In this document: one piece after another, positions 1 to 6,781 of the stretch | How the letters are laid out: each line of letters starts with the position of its first letter | Numbering within the stretch: the first letter of the stretch is position 1 | Source of the DNA: a virus | Virus record (IMG/VR): IMGVR_UViG_3300045282_000136 | Span: 1 to 45,778 of that record | Direction: 5' to 3' (one strand) | Length of the DNA: 45,778 nt | The notes under the pieces: model-generated | Databases searched by the model: none | Seen by the model: only the letters and a program-made list of their open reading frames with translations | Told to the model about the DNA's origin: nothing | Position numbers and translations under genes: made by a program

Positions 1-65
1 CAACGAGGGTGCCTCGTTCCCAGCGTCTTGAGTTTGCGCCGTAGCGTGCCGAGTGTCTCACCCAT
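1..65 (-). CDS. Small N-terminal reading frame at window edge (21 aa if ends join)
   Basis: An ATG at 65 follows a good ribosome site (GGAAGGAGAG, about 5 bases upstream) and overlaps the stop of the upstream gene by 8 bases. It encodes a basic start, MGETLGTLRRKLKTL, then runs off the left edge after about 21 codons. If base 1 is joined to base 45778, the next codon is TGA, so the gene would be a complete 21-residue basic peptide. I do not recognise it. If the ends do not join, it is the 5-prime end of an unknown gene. Confidence 0.55.
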   Translation of the reverse strand, partial: MGETLGTLRRKLKTLGTRHPR

Positions 66-504
66 GTTTCTCTCCTTCCGGTGTCCCAGAAACCACAGCC
101 CCACAGTCACGACACTTCCACCCACCGGCATACGCAGACACAGACGGATGTCCGCACACCCCGCAGAAACGGGTCGGTCGCTCCGGTGTCCCAGAAACCA
201 CAGCAGCCACAGCAGCACGAGCGCGGCGAATCATTCCGAACGTGATGTGGCTATTCGGGGCGGCGACTTCTTCGTCGTCAGGCATCGACGGCTCGCCGTA
301 CTCGTCCAAAGCCTCAGTCAGGGACGACATAAACTCCGCTTCGCAGGCATCGGCTAACTCCTGGGCGGCGGCTACTACGTCTCTCTGAGCCAGCCACGAA
401 TCACAGAGATCGGTCACACGTGAGTCACGCGCAAACGTTCCCCGACCGTAGATATCGGACAGTTCCCGCACGGCCGCTTCTGTGGGTTGACGAGACTCAG
501 CCAT
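58..504 (-). CDS. Hypothetical protein with C-terminal zinc ribbon, 148 aa
   Basis: The protein has a helical, acidic N-terminal two thirds and a C-terminal zinc ribbon made of two CxxC knuckles (CGVCG and CRDCG, about residues 112-130). The ATG at 504 overlaps the upstream stop as TGATG, which sets the start; a GTG three bases earlier is the alternative. The first residues, MAESRQPTE, resemble the start of the upstream gene product (SRQPT), and the DNA shares a 14-base exact repeat there. Function unknown; zinc and possibly nucleic-acid binding is inferred. Confidence 0.75.
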   Translation of the reverse strand: MAESRQPTEAAVRELSDIYGRGTFARDSRVTDLCDSWLAQRDVVAAAQELADACEAEFMSSLTEALDEYGEPSMPDDEEVAAPNSHITFGMIRRARAAVAAVVSGTPERPTRFCGVCGHPSVSAYAGGWKCRDCGAVVSGTPEGEKHG

Positions 505-728
505 CACGACCCAGACTCCCGCAACAGAAGATCGAGAAAGTCATCCACGCCGACGAGGTAATAAGGGCCAGTCGCGTCACCATCGCAACGGCTGTTCAAC
601 CCAGCCTCTCGCCTGTCCGCGTGTGTTCCCGCTTCCCACTTCGTCTCGCTGACCATCCCGCACGTCGCGCAGTACCAGGCTTCCTTCGCCCTGGAATCCT
701 TGGTGGGTTGACGAGAACCACCAGTCAC
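504..728 (-). CDS. Small zinc-finger-like hypothetical protein, 74 aa
   Basis: The GTG at 728 overlaps the stop of the upstream gene as GTGA, so I prefer it to the longer frame that starts near 809. The product carries YCATCGMVS near residue 20, one CxxC knuckle followed by His and Cys residues that could complete a zinc site. The C-terminus (DDFLDLLL) is acidic and hydrophobic. Not recognised. Confidence 0.65.
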   Translation of the reverse strand: MTGGSRQPTKDSRAKEAWYCATCGMVSETKWEAGTHADRREAGLNSRCDGDATGPYYLVGVDDFLDLLLRESGS

Positions 729-1192
729 GCGGCCCACCCGCACGACCATGGAGACCAATCCCGCCCAGAGTCGATGAAGTAACGGTAAGCGGCCCGGGCC
801 TGTACCCACGCGCTCGAGCCGTGCCCGTACCTTGAACGGGCGTAGGAGCCCATCTGGAACAACCCCAGATATTGGCCGTTCTGGGCGTTGGTGTTAAACG
901 CGCCCCCGGTCTCGCAACGACTAACGCGGATCGCCTGCCCGCAGTAAGGGCCGAACACCCGGCAGATCACCTGCACGTTCGACAACGGATGCAGTTGCCG
1001 ACGCAACTTCCGCACATAGGCCCGGTCGCGCCGCAGCCACGGGTCAGCCGTCAGCCGATCGTGGGCCACTTGCTGCTTCGCCAACATCAGCTTCCCCTGC
1101 ACCGACACCGGATGCCCCGACAACCTATGAGCCCGCCCCGTCCCGACTAGAAGTAACGCGCCAAGTATGAAACCAACTGTCAGCATTTTCAT
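725..1192 (-). CDS. Secreted Rpf-like transglycosylase, 155 aa
   Basis: The N-terminus is a hydrophobic signal segment (residues 3-19), then a basic linker, then a lysozyme-fold domain at about residues 88-155. The domain has the catalytic-type RCETGG (Glu94), the substrate-cleft motif GQYLGLFQMG and a closing SPWSCGW, as in resuscitation-promoting factors and related transglycosylases of Actinobacteria. ATG 1192 follows GAGGAGACAG, so I reject the longer frame to 1288. It is expected to act on host peptidoglycan outside the membrane. It lies in the early/lysogeny arm, away from the lysis cassette, so it may be a lysogenic-conversion or exclusion factor rather than the main lysin. That role is inferred. 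Confidence 0.82.
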   Translation of the reverse strand: MKMLTVGFILGALLLVGTGRAHRLSGHPVSVQGKLMLAKQQVAHDRLTADPWLRRDRAYVRKLRRQLHPLSNVQVICRVFGPYCGQAIRVSRCETGGAFNTNAQNGQYLGLFQMGSYARSRYGHGSSAWVQARAAYRYFIDSGRDWSPWSCGWAA

Positions 1193-1220
1193 TCTGTCTC
1201 CTCGGTAGACAGCACGGGTC

Positions 1221-1451
1221 TCAGGCTTCAGGCTCCGCGAGCGCTCGGGCGATCTCAGCCACCAGCGCAGCGGCCCCGGCCCGGTCAATCCAAATGTTGA
1301 GCGCCTTCGCTTCGTAGTTAGGGGCCAACGTCAAAGCGATCTCGTCAGAGTCGCTTCGCTCGACCGTGATCCCCGTGTCTACGGCGTCGCCGTCTTCGGA
1401 GTCCACGGGCAACCAAACGGTTCCGCGTATCTGTGTCACGACTGCTGTCAT
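1221..1451 (-). CDS. Hypothetical acidic protein, 76 aa
   Basis: ATG 1451 overlaps the upstream stop as ATGA and has GGAGCAGG just before it. The protein is acidic, with an N-terminal beta-rich stretch and a C-terminal Ala-rich helix (AALVAEIARALAE). No family recognised. A 28-base gap separates it from the Rpf-like gene downstream. Confidence 0.7.
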   Translation of the reverse strand: MTAVVTQIRGTVWLPVDSEDGDAVDTGITVERSDSDEIALTLAPNYEAKALNIWIDRAGAAALVAEIARALAEPEA

Positions 1452-1696
1452 GCCTGCTCCTTCTCTGTTTGTTTAAGCCGTTCCACCAGGTCATCGACCA
1501 GGGGATCTGGGCCAGGTTGTGCGCTAGCCTTGATGGGGTCTAGCGGGGTGGGTATCGAGGGATGTGCGCACTCGCCAACCACGCGGCTCTTTTGACTACT
1601 TTGTGCCCGGGGACTGGAAACGCCTAAAGGACCGCCATTGAGCGCAACATGGCTTCCAGAGCCAAAGCGTAGGGGCTGTGGAAAACGCTGAAACAT
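1448..1696 (-). CDS. Hypothetical protein, 82 aa
   Basis: The ATG at 1696 directly follows a TAA stop (TAAATG), and its own stop overlaps the next start (ATGA), so it fits the operon. The middle is low in secondary structure and rich in Ser and Pro. The last 20 residues (DDLVERLKQTEKE) look like a short charged helix. Not recognised. Confidence 0.6.
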   Translation of the reverse strand: MFQRFPQPLRFGSGSHVALNGGPLGVSSPRAQSSQKSRVVGECAHPSIPTPLDPIKASAQPGPDPLVDDLVERLKQTEKEQA

Positions 1697-1852
1697 TTAG
1701 TCGTCCGCCCCCACGACTGCGAACCCCGTGATGACCGCTGCCGTGAATCCGTCCAGGGCGTAGGCCCACCACGAGAGATCAGCTCCAAGCGCAGCGGTAG
1801 CCAGAGAGACAATCAGCGCCCCGCCTGAGACAACGAGAAGAACCCTCGTCAC
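1697..1852 (-). CDS. Small two-helix membrane protein, 51 aa
   Basis: Reading the gap after the integrase gives a 52-codon frame. Its GTG (1852) overlaps the integrase stop as GTGA, and its TAA abuts the next ATG. The product has two hydrophobic stretches, VLLVVSGGALIVSLATAAL and FTAAVITGFAVVGA, around a short WWAYALDG loop, so a two-pass inner-membrane protein is likely. Function unknown; an exclusion or regulatory membrane peptide is possible. Confidence 0.7.
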   Translation of the reverse strand: MTRVLLVVSGGALIVSLATAALGADLSWWAYALDGFTAAVITGFAVVGADD

Positions 1853-2802
1853 CCTGCCCTCATCTTTGAAGCGACGTCCTCGATAGACAGATGTCCGTAG
1901 ATGTTCGCCGTCGTCGCGGACGACTCGTGACCCAATAGCATCTGCCGCTCCTCAAGGTCATACCCCTCGGCCCGCAAAATCTCGTTGTAGGTGTGCCGAG
2001 TCGTGTGCGGCTTCCGGTACAAAACCCTCGCTTCGGCTACACAGTCGCTGTACCACCGCTGGAACGCTGAGGTGGACAGGGGCTCCCGTTTGGAGTGCTT
2101 CTCCCGGTACCTAGACGGGCTGTTGGGGCCACGGGTCTTGAAGAACACATGCTCAGCGCGGTTCAGTCCTTCGAGGGTTCCGAGGTCAGCGAGCGCCACA
2201 AGCACAAAATCGAGGAGAGGCACCACGCGGGGTTTGTCTCCTTTCCCGTGCCTAACCACGATTCTTTCCCGCTGGAGGTCCACGTCACCCCATACCAGTC
2301 GTATTGCTTCATCGCGTCTCACTCCTGTCCCGAAGAGGATGGAAAAGTAGTTTCCGTGTGGCGCCGGCAACCCCTCAAGCAACACACGCTCAGCCTCACT
2401 GAAAATCTCTACGACGGGGGCAGCGGTCTTCTTGATCTTGACCACCTTGTCCATCGGGTTCTTCGGTATCCGCTCCTGCTCATACAGCCAGGTGAAGAAC
2501 GCCGAAGCAATCGAACGAGAGATGTGGCGGCTCTTGCGGGGATGGTCGATGATCCACCGCTCAACATCGCTAGCAGTGAACCCGTCAACAGGCTTGTCCA
2601 TGTTCATGCGGAGGAGACGGGCGATCTCCTGGCGGTACGCGTAAATAGTCCGGCTGGCCTTGTTAGCGACTTCTAAGCTCACGAGCCAGTCGGCCAAGTC
2701 GGGGGCGGCTCGCGCATCGAGATGCGTCAAGTCCCTCAGGAACGCCGAGTCTACGACCGTCGGGGCCTGAACTTCAAGCAGCTCCCTCGTCAAGGCGCTC
2801 AC
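1849..2802 (-). CDS. int: Tyrosine integrase, 317 aa
   Basis: Site-specific recombinase of the phage integrase family. An N-terminal SAM-like core-binding domain (about residues 30-115) precedes the catalytic domain. Active-site residues are visible: Arg in GVRRDE (162/163), Lys187 in HGKGDK, HTTRH (His266, Arg269), His292 in LLGHES and the nucleophile Tyr302 in IYGH. The GTG at 2802 overlaps the upstream stop as GTGA, which fixes the start. It sits inside a tight early operon with genes overlapping on both sides, so there is no free DNA next to it for a conventional attP. It lacks an obvious N-terminal arm-binding domain, as in shorter integrases. Confidence 0.95.
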   Translation of the reverse strand: MSALTRELLEVQAPTVVDSAFLRDLTHLDARAAPDLADWLVSLEVANKASRTIYAYRQEIARLLRMNMDKPVDGFTASDVERWIIDHPRKSRHISRSIASAFFTWLYEQERIPKNPMDKVVKIKKTAAPVVEIFSEAERVLLEGLPAPHGNYFSILFGTGVRRDEAIRLVWGDVDLQRERIVVRHGKGDKPRVVPLLDFVLVALADLGTLEGLNRAEHVFFKTRGPNSPSRYREKHSKREPLSTSAFQRWYSDCVAEARVLYRKPHTTRHTYNEILRAEGYDLEERQMLLGHESSATTANIYGHLSIEDVASKMRAG

Positions 2803-2891
2803 CAACGCACCTTCTGACGGTTGTAATGACGATCCGCAATCCTCCGGCTCGGCGGGTCGAAGCGATCAGAGAGTGCCCACTGCATCGTCAT
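2799..2891 (-). CDS. Small basic protein, 30 aa
   Basis: A 31-codon frame fills the space between the integrase and its upstream neighbour exactly. Its ATG overlaps the upstream stop (ATGA) and its stop overlaps the integrase GTG (GTGA). The product is basic and rich in Arg (MTMQWALSDRFDPPSRR...). An excisionase is not supported: no helix-turn-helix can be seen. It may mainly couple integrase translation to the upstream gene. Confidence 0.55.
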   Translation of the reverse strand: MTMQWALSDRFDPPSRRIADRHYNRQKVRW

Positions 2892-3139
2892 GACGCTTCT
2901 GCCTCATCTGAAAAAATCTCCTCAGCATCAGTCCGCGCCAAACCGTCACGCACACCCCGCACAGCCGCTTCGATCTTCCGCAGCCGCCCAATCTCGTCAC
3001 ACAACACCACCACATCCTTCGCAAGCGAACGCTGAGCAAGCCGAAGATGGTTGCCGCGTGTGTCGGCGTTGACGACGTTCTGCGCTCGAGACCTCATCGC
3101 CTGGACAGTCATTTGGGACAAGCCAGACGATGCGCTCAT
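2888..3139 (-). CDS. Hypothetical helical protein with shared C-terminal tail, 83 aa
   Basis: ATG 3139 overlaps the upstream stop as ATGA. The product is mostly helical (AQRSLAKDVVVLCDEIGRL) and ends in EEIFSDEAEAS. The same nine-residue ending (IFSDEAEAS) closes the 56-residue protein encoded at 3721-3891, about 830 bases away, which suggests a partial duplication. Function unknown. Confidence 0.65.
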   Translation of the reverse strand: MSASSGLSQMTVQAMRSRAQNVVNADTRGNHLRLAQRSLAKDVVVLCDEIGRLRKIEAAVRGVRDGLARTDAEEIFSDEAEAS

Positions 3140-3303
3140 GATGCTTTGCCATCCCCACCCAGACCCCGAACCGCATCCTGCAGCGCGAACCAAGCATTCG
3201 CTCCCACGAGAATCGGCGGCCCCTGCGAACCAAAAGGATCATCCATCCCAACAAGCTGCTGCGATTCTTCGACAACCCACTCGGCTGCTTCCAGAAGCGT
3301 CAT
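3136..3303 (-). CDS. Hypothetical protein, 55 aa
   Basis: The ATG at 3303 lies 4 bases after the upstream stop. The longer frame to 3360 would overlap the upstream gene without need. The product starts MTLLEAAEWVVEESQQLVG and has a hydrophobic middle (PPILVGANAWFALQDAV). It is probably a soluble small helical protein. Not recognised. Confidence 0.6.
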   Translation of the reverse strand: MTLLEAAEWVVEESQQLVGMDDPFGSQGPPILVGANAWFALQDAVRGLGGDGKAS

Positions 3304-3307
3304 GGAA

Positions 3308-3724
3308 TCAGTCAATGCAATCCGCCTTTCCGCAGTAGCCACAACGACCCCGCAACACACGCCAGAACTGGCGTAGCGATTGAGGATGAAGAAGTAGCCA
3401 GCCCGTATCTCGGAGCGACTGGCGGAACCAGAGCCTGGTTACGCGGTTTCCCGCAAATACCCCGTGCCGACGGTTGCTCTCGGAGTGCGAGGCGGCGGGT
3501 TCCGACAGAGGAGAATACTCAGGGTCGGGCTTCCCCACTTTCGTGCCGAGCTCACTCGGAGACGGGAGGACGGAGCCACCAGGAAGTCCGTCGCGCCCTG
3601 GTTTACTACGCGCCCCGACCCTGAACTTTGAGTTTACGTCACCGGGACCTAGACCGAAGGCGAGACCAATAAAGAAACAACCTGCGCCGAAAAGAAAGAA
3701 GACGAACCATTGGAGACCCGTCAT
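3308..3724 (-). CDS. Membrane-anchored protein with C-terminal Cys knuckle, 138 aa
   Basis: The N-terminus is a strong membrane segment (LQWFVFFLFGAGCFFIGLAFG, residues about 4-24). It is followed by a long low-complexity region rich in Gly, Pro and Ser, then a basic stretch and a C-terminal CGYCGKADC that may bind zinc. ATG 3724 overlaps the upstream stop (ATGA). The topology suggests the Cys knuckle faces the cytoplasm or lies at the membrane. No family recognised. Confidence 0.65.
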   Translation of the reverse strand: MTGLQWFVFFLFGAGCFFIGLAFGLGPGDVNSKFRVGARSKPGRDGLPGGSVLPSPSELGTKVGKPDPEYSPLSEPAASHSESNRRHGVFAGNRVTRLWFRQSLRDTGWLLLHPQSLRQFWRVLRGRCGYCGKADCID

Positions 3725-3891
3725 GACGCCTCAGCCTCGTCAGAGAAGATTGCTTCCGCGTCAGCCACATCCCCAACCAGAGTTTCCAACTCAGTCTGAG
3801 TCCACCCGCGTTGCAACAGCTCGGCGGTGGCTTCGATGAACCGCACCTCCCACGAACCAGGATGCAACGACCTGTCCACAGGCAAACTCAT
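3721..3891 (-). CDS. Small acidic protein sharing the IFSDEAEAS tail, 56 aa
   Basis: A 57-codon frame lies between two ATGA overlaps. The product begins MSLPVDRSLHPGSWEVRF and has a helical middle (IEATAELLQRGW). It ends in the acidic tail IFSDEAEAS that also ends the protein encoded at 2888-3139. Function unknown. Confidence 0.65.
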   Translation of the reverse strand: MSLPVDRSLHPGSWEVRFIEATAELLQRGWTQTELETLVGDVADAEAIFSDEAEAS

Positions 3892-4121
3892 TCGGTGTCG
3901 CCAAACGCTCGGGGAGCGTTCGGCTCCCTGTTGCCATCCCCACCGACCTTGCGCATGACGAGATCCCAGCGGCCGAACTCGTCCTGCTCGAAGCGGAACT
4001 GCACAGGCTCACTCCACTCAGCATCCGCCCGCACCCGGTCAATGAACATCTCGGACACCGCGAACCACACGCGCTGCTGCTGCCCGTCGCGCTGAACTGA
4101 AGCTGCCAATCGCTCACCCAC
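3888..4121 (-). CDS. Hypothetical protein, 77 aa
   Basis: The GTG at 4121 overlaps the upstream TAG (TAGTG), and the stop overlaps the next ATG. The product is beta-rich (QQQRVWFAVSEMFID, EPVQFRFEQDEFGRWDL), suggesting a small compact fold. Not recognised. Confidence 0.65.
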   Translation of the reverse strand: MGERLAASVQRDGQQQRVWFAVSEMFIDRVRADAEWSEPVQFRFEQDEFGRWDLVMRKVGGDGNREPNAPRAFGDTE

Positions 4122-4555
4122 TACTTCCCACCCGTGTTCGGAACGCTGACCGGCCCCGGGGCCACCGAGACCAGCGGGATGCCGTTCGCCCCGCCGGGGA
4201 TGTAGACGACGCTGTTGTTCTTCCCTGACGCGGCGATCGTCTTGAGCGCGTCGACCATCTCGAACTGCACATACAGCGGCGTCAGCGTCTTCGAGATTTC
4301 GTCCTGGGCTCGCTTGATGCCGATCGCGGTGCGGTAGCGGATGTCGGCTTGCTGGGTAGCGACCTTGACCCGCTGCGACTGGTTGCGAATCTCGATGGCG
4401 CTGATCTTCACGCGGTTGTTCGCGTCAGCTCGCGCCTGGTAACGGTTGTACGCCTTGCAGCCGAAAGACATCCCAAGAATCAGTCCGATAAGCAGGAACA
4501 GGCCGACAATCACTGTGGCAATTGTTCCTGCCAACGAGAAACCGTTCTGGTTCAC
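4121..4555 (-). CDS. Membrane protein with SPFH/prohibitin-like C-terminal tail, 144 aa
   Basis: One membrane segment (TIATVIVGLFLLIGLILGMSF, residues about 11-31) is followed by a charged helix (residues 45-95) and a tail, VVYIPGGANGIPLVSV, at about 117-132. That tail resembles the end of band-7/SPFH proteins (a TxVYVPxGxNGLPLV-like ending after an Ala/Gln-rich helix). The globular SPFH domain itself is missing. GTG 4555 follows GGAGGCGAA. Such proteins form membrane rings in cells; a phage version keeping only the anchor, helix and tail could interfere with host microdomains or with superinfection. That role is inferred, and the family call is by eye. Confidence 0.65.
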   Translation of the reverse strand: MNQNGFSLAGTIATVIVGLFLLIGLILGMSFGCKAYNRYQARADANNRVKISAIEIRNQSQRVKVATQQADIRYRTAIGIKRAQDEISKTLTPLYVQFEMVDALKTIAASGKNNSVVYIPGGANGIPLVSVAPGPVSVPNTGGK

Positions 4556-4573
4556 TTCGCCTCCATTCGTGTT

Positions 4574-4795
4574 TCACCATTGCTCATTGGCCGCTGATTT
4601 CCAACCACCATTGTCCTGAGAATCCCGCAACAACGAGACCAGTTCCATTCTCCTCCACATATCCCGCTCATGCCGTGTCGCATACCACTCCTCGATCGCG
4701 GCAACAGCATCCCGGAAATACGGTGTGTCTTTGAGTTCGTAAGCCTGGGAAACCAAGGCGTAAAGCGTCCGCTCATCGCGCACCGGCTTCCTCAC
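4574..4795 (-). CDS. Hypothetical helical protein, 73 aa
   Basis: The frame beginning at GTG 4795 reads as a charged helical protein (YALVSQAYELKD, FRDAVAAIEEWYATRHE, RRMELVSLLRDS). It is more protein-like than the competing frame at 4552-4776. The start is uncertain: a TTG at 4798 and a GTG at 4783 are alternatives, and an inverted repeat (4798-4823) lies immediately upstream. No family recognised. Confidence 0.6.
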   Translation of the reverse strand: MRKPVRDERTLYALVSQAYELKDTPYFRDAVAAIEEWYATRHERDMWRRMELVSLLRDSQDNGGWKSAANEQW

Positions 4796-4797
4796 CA

Positions 4798-4823
4798 AGT
4801 AGGAAAGCGTAGTTCTTCCTACT
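4798..4823. repeat. 8-bp inverted repeat in an intergenic gap
   Basis: AGTAGGAA (4798-4805) and TTCCTACT (4816-4823) form a perfect inverted repeat around a 10-base loop. It lies in one of the few gaps of the early arm (4796-4866), just upstream of the gene starting at 4795. No T-run follows on the minus strand, so a protein-binding site or mRNA hairpin is as likely as a terminator. The repeat overlaps the possible TTG start. Confidence 0.45.
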
Positions 4824-4866
4824 AGCGCTTTTGGTGTAAACCCTGGAATAGGAGAAAGCCATAGGG

Positions 4867-5139
4867 TTAAACCACAGCCTTTGAGTCAACGTCCATTGGC
4901 TCGCCTATATAAGGAGGCCCGCTAGAACAGCGGAAATGCCAAGACGCCAACGGTAAAGACTGCTTGAATCCTACGCTGTCATTTAACCGAACCGGCTCCC
5001 CACATTTCCAACAATTACGGGGCTGATTGGGGTCCATGTATTTCCAACCATCGCGGTTCGAAGCGTCCCTCTTCTTCTTTCGCATTTCACGTCCAATCTC
5101 TTCCAGAGCTGCCCCTGCATAGGTCTTCGGGTAGGTCAC
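4867..5139 (-). CDS. Zinc-finger hypothetical protein, 90 aa
   Basis: GTG 5139 overlaps the upstream stop (GTGA). A basic N-terminal helix (EEIGREMRKKKRD) is followed by a Cys/His cluster: CWKCGEPV at about residue 43 and WHFRCSSG at about residue 68, spaced for a single zinc site. It follows the OB-fold candidate and may share a DNA-related role. Function not known. Confidence 0.65.
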   Translation of the reverse strand: MTYPKTYAGAALEEIGREMRKKKRDASNRDGWKYMDPNQPRNCWKCGEPVRLNDSVGFKQSLPLASWHFRCSSGPPYIGEPMDVDSKAVV

Positions 5140-5675
5140 TCGTCACCGACTAGAAAAGGCACGCCGTCCCCACCCGGTTCACGCTCGAACACATCGCGTT
5201 CGGCGTGGACGACGAGACGGGTACCGACGATGATCACGTAGTCCATCGGGTCGCGCTGCGTAGCGCCCTGCTTGCTGTTGTCGGACACCACCTTCGCGTA
5301 CAGGTTCGCCGCCAGAGGCCCCTCGAGAAACGACTTCCAGATAGCGCAGCGGGTTTTGCCGAGAGCTTCCTTGTCGAAGTCACGGGCGCCGTCAGGCTTC
5401 GTCTGGATGTACTCGTCCGGCACGTTGCCGTTTGCTGCCTCGACAGCGGTGATGTTCTTCACCTTCCGTGGGCTGCCGTCACGACCGGGGGTGAGGGTTT
5501 TCTCCTCGAACTCGATCAAAGCCCGGGAGCCCTGCTTCAGCTTCCCGGCGAAGTCCTCGTTGAACGTACTGAAGGTGCGGCCGTTGCCGTCCTTGATCGT
5601 CCACCGGCTCCAGGTGCTCCCGTCGTTGCGGGTGCCTTCCTGTAGCCCAACCTCAACGATTGCGATTTCCTCCAT
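5136..5675 (-). CDS. OB-fold, putative ssDNA-binding protein, 179 aa
   Basis: The N-terminal 80 residues read as a beta-barrel: STWSRWTIKDGNGRTFSTFN, then ALIEFEEKTL and KNITAVE, typical of OB folds. The middle has KTRCAIWKSFLEGPLAANLY and the C-terminal part returns to beta strands. Phages of Actinobacteria often carry a protein of this layout, described as ssDNA-binding or replication-associated. ATG 5675 overlaps the upstream stop (TGATG). It is the only candidate replication or recombination protein in the early arm apart from the integrase and the HNH protein. The assignment is from pattern, not alignment. Confidence 0.55.
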   Translation of the reverse strand: MEEIAIVEVGLQEGTRNDGSTWSRWTIKDGNGRTFSTFNEDFAGKLKQGSRALIEFEEKTLTPGRDGSPRKVKNITAVEAANGNVPDEYIQTKPDGARDFDKEALGKTRCAIWKSFLEGPLAANLYAKVVSDNSKQGATQRDPMDYVIIVGTRLVVHAERDVFEREPGGDGVPFLVGDE

Positions 5676-5836
5676 CAGCCCTCCGTCGTCGTAGCGTTCG
5701 TGGCTCCGTTAGAAACGAGAACAACCTGCCGGGAGCCGTAGGTGTCGATACAGGCGCAGACCTCAGCCTCGGGGTCGTCCTCGTCCCATGTGTGGCCGCA
5801 ACGAACGCAGCGCACGACGAACCAGGACCGAATCAT
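5675..5836 (-). CDS. Small zinc-knuckle protein, 53 aa
   Basis: ATG 5836 is chosen because it overlaps the upstream stop (ATGA); the longer frame to 5917 would run inside the HNH gene. The product has RCVRCGHTWDED and EVCACID, two CxxC/CxC groups about 20 residues apart, a plausible zinc ribbon. Function unknown. Confidence 0.65.
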   Translation of the reverse strand: MIRSWFVVRCVRCGHTWDEDDPEAEVCACIDTYGSRQVVLVSNGATNATTTEG

Positions 5837-6387
5837 CTGTCCTCCAACCAGGGTGTGGGTTCGTAGGCGATGTCCCACGGGGACAGGCGTTCGTCCGGGG
5901 CTTCCCAATGCTCCCAATCGCTCTCTGAGGGGGCCAGCGAATCCCCGGCCGGCGAAATCCCTGGAGAGGACGCCCCGGCGCGACCGGGGTCATTGGCCCC
6001 TACCCCCTCAGACAACAATGGGTAGCGTTTGTTGAACCGCTCCCACGACAGTTTCGACTTCATGTAGACGCAGCGGTCACGGTTCGTGAGTACGTAAACA
6101 CGAAGCGAAGCTGCCACCTTCTCCCACCCCGGCCCGCGTGAATGGAAAAGGTCATGGTGGGGTCGGCACATCGGCGCGAGGTTCTCGATCACGTCGTCAC
6201 CGGAATCAGCCTTGCGGAAAGCAATGTGGTGGAGCGACTTCACGTTCGGCAGCCCGCAATGGACGCAGCAAGCGTTCTCGAAGTGCGCGTAGATGACTGC
6301 CCAGCCGTACCGAGTGGCCTTCTCGCGCTTCTCCGGCTTCCAGTCGGGCTCAACGTCCCGGTCGGCCCCTGCCCACAGAGACGCCAT
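5833..6387 (-). CDS. HNH endonuclease, 184 aa
   Basis: The HNH nuclease core lies at about residues 38-85: CCVHCG (zinc pair), HHI (catalytic His53/54), NLAPMCRPHHDLFH (Asn69, His77/78, His82). The remaining C-terminal 90 residues are low complexity and acidic. ATG 6387 overlaps the upstream stop (TGATG). HNH proteins in phages act in packaging, in DNA degradation or as homing enzymes. This one is far from the terminase, which argues against a packaging role. The exact target is unknown. Confidence 0.85.
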   Translation of the reverse strand: MASLWAGADRDVEPDWKPEKREKATRYGWAVIYAHFENACCVHCGLPNVKSLHHIAFRKADSGDDVIENLAPMCRPHHDLFHSRGPGWEKVAASLRVYVLTNRDRCVYMKSKLSWERFNKRYPLLSEGVGANDPGRAGASSPGISPAGDSLAPSESDWEHWEAPDERLSPWDIAYEPTPWLEDR

Positions 6388-6617
6388 CACGCAGCCCTCC
6401 GCTCAAGCGCACGCCGCACAGCCTTCGTCGCCGGCGGCTCCTTGCCCCAATCGTGACCATCAACCTGAGCCAGCCACGCCCTCGCGTAGTCCTCAAGCTC
6501 GCAATCGCGGTCGTCCACGATCTCCACCCCGAAGCTCTCTAGTAGCCGTTCGTTAGCGGGGCTGTTGAGCATGGAACGAGGGAACCGCATACCGGACAGG
6601 TCGATGCCGTAGATCAC
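6387..6617 (-). CDS. Hypothetical protein, 76 aa
   Basis: GTG 6617 overlaps the upstream stop (GTGA), so the start is set there and not at 6635. The product is MIYGIDLSGMRFPRS..., with an acidic central part (FGVEIVDDRDCELEDYARAW) and a basic end (AVRRALERRAA). Not recognised. Confidence 0.65.
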   Translation of the reverse strand: MIYGIDLSGMRFPRSMLNSPANERLLESFGVEIVDDRDCELEDYARAWLAQVDGHDWGKEPPATKAVRRALERRAA

Positions 6618-6781
6618 TTGAGCCAGAACTCCCACGCACCACGCTTGCCGATTCGCCGCGTCCCGATCCGGTTCCGCTCGGTGAAGCGGAGCGGGTTGCG
6701 GCGGACATCACGCAGCACCCAATAGAGCGGCCCCGTACGCAGCCCGTACCAACCCGGAGAATGGAACCAGCGAAACCTCAC
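6614..6781 (-). CDS. Small basic aromatic protein, 55 aa
   Basis: GTG 6781 overlaps the upstream stop (GTGA). The product is rich in Arg, Trp and Gly (MRFRWFHSPGWYGLRTG, RNRIGTRRIGKRGAWEFW). It is strongly basic and could bind nucleic acid or membrane. No family recognised. Confidence 0.6.
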   Translation of the reverse strand: MRFRWFHSPGWYGLRTGPLYWVLRDVRRNPLRFTERNRIGTRRIGKRGAWEFWLK

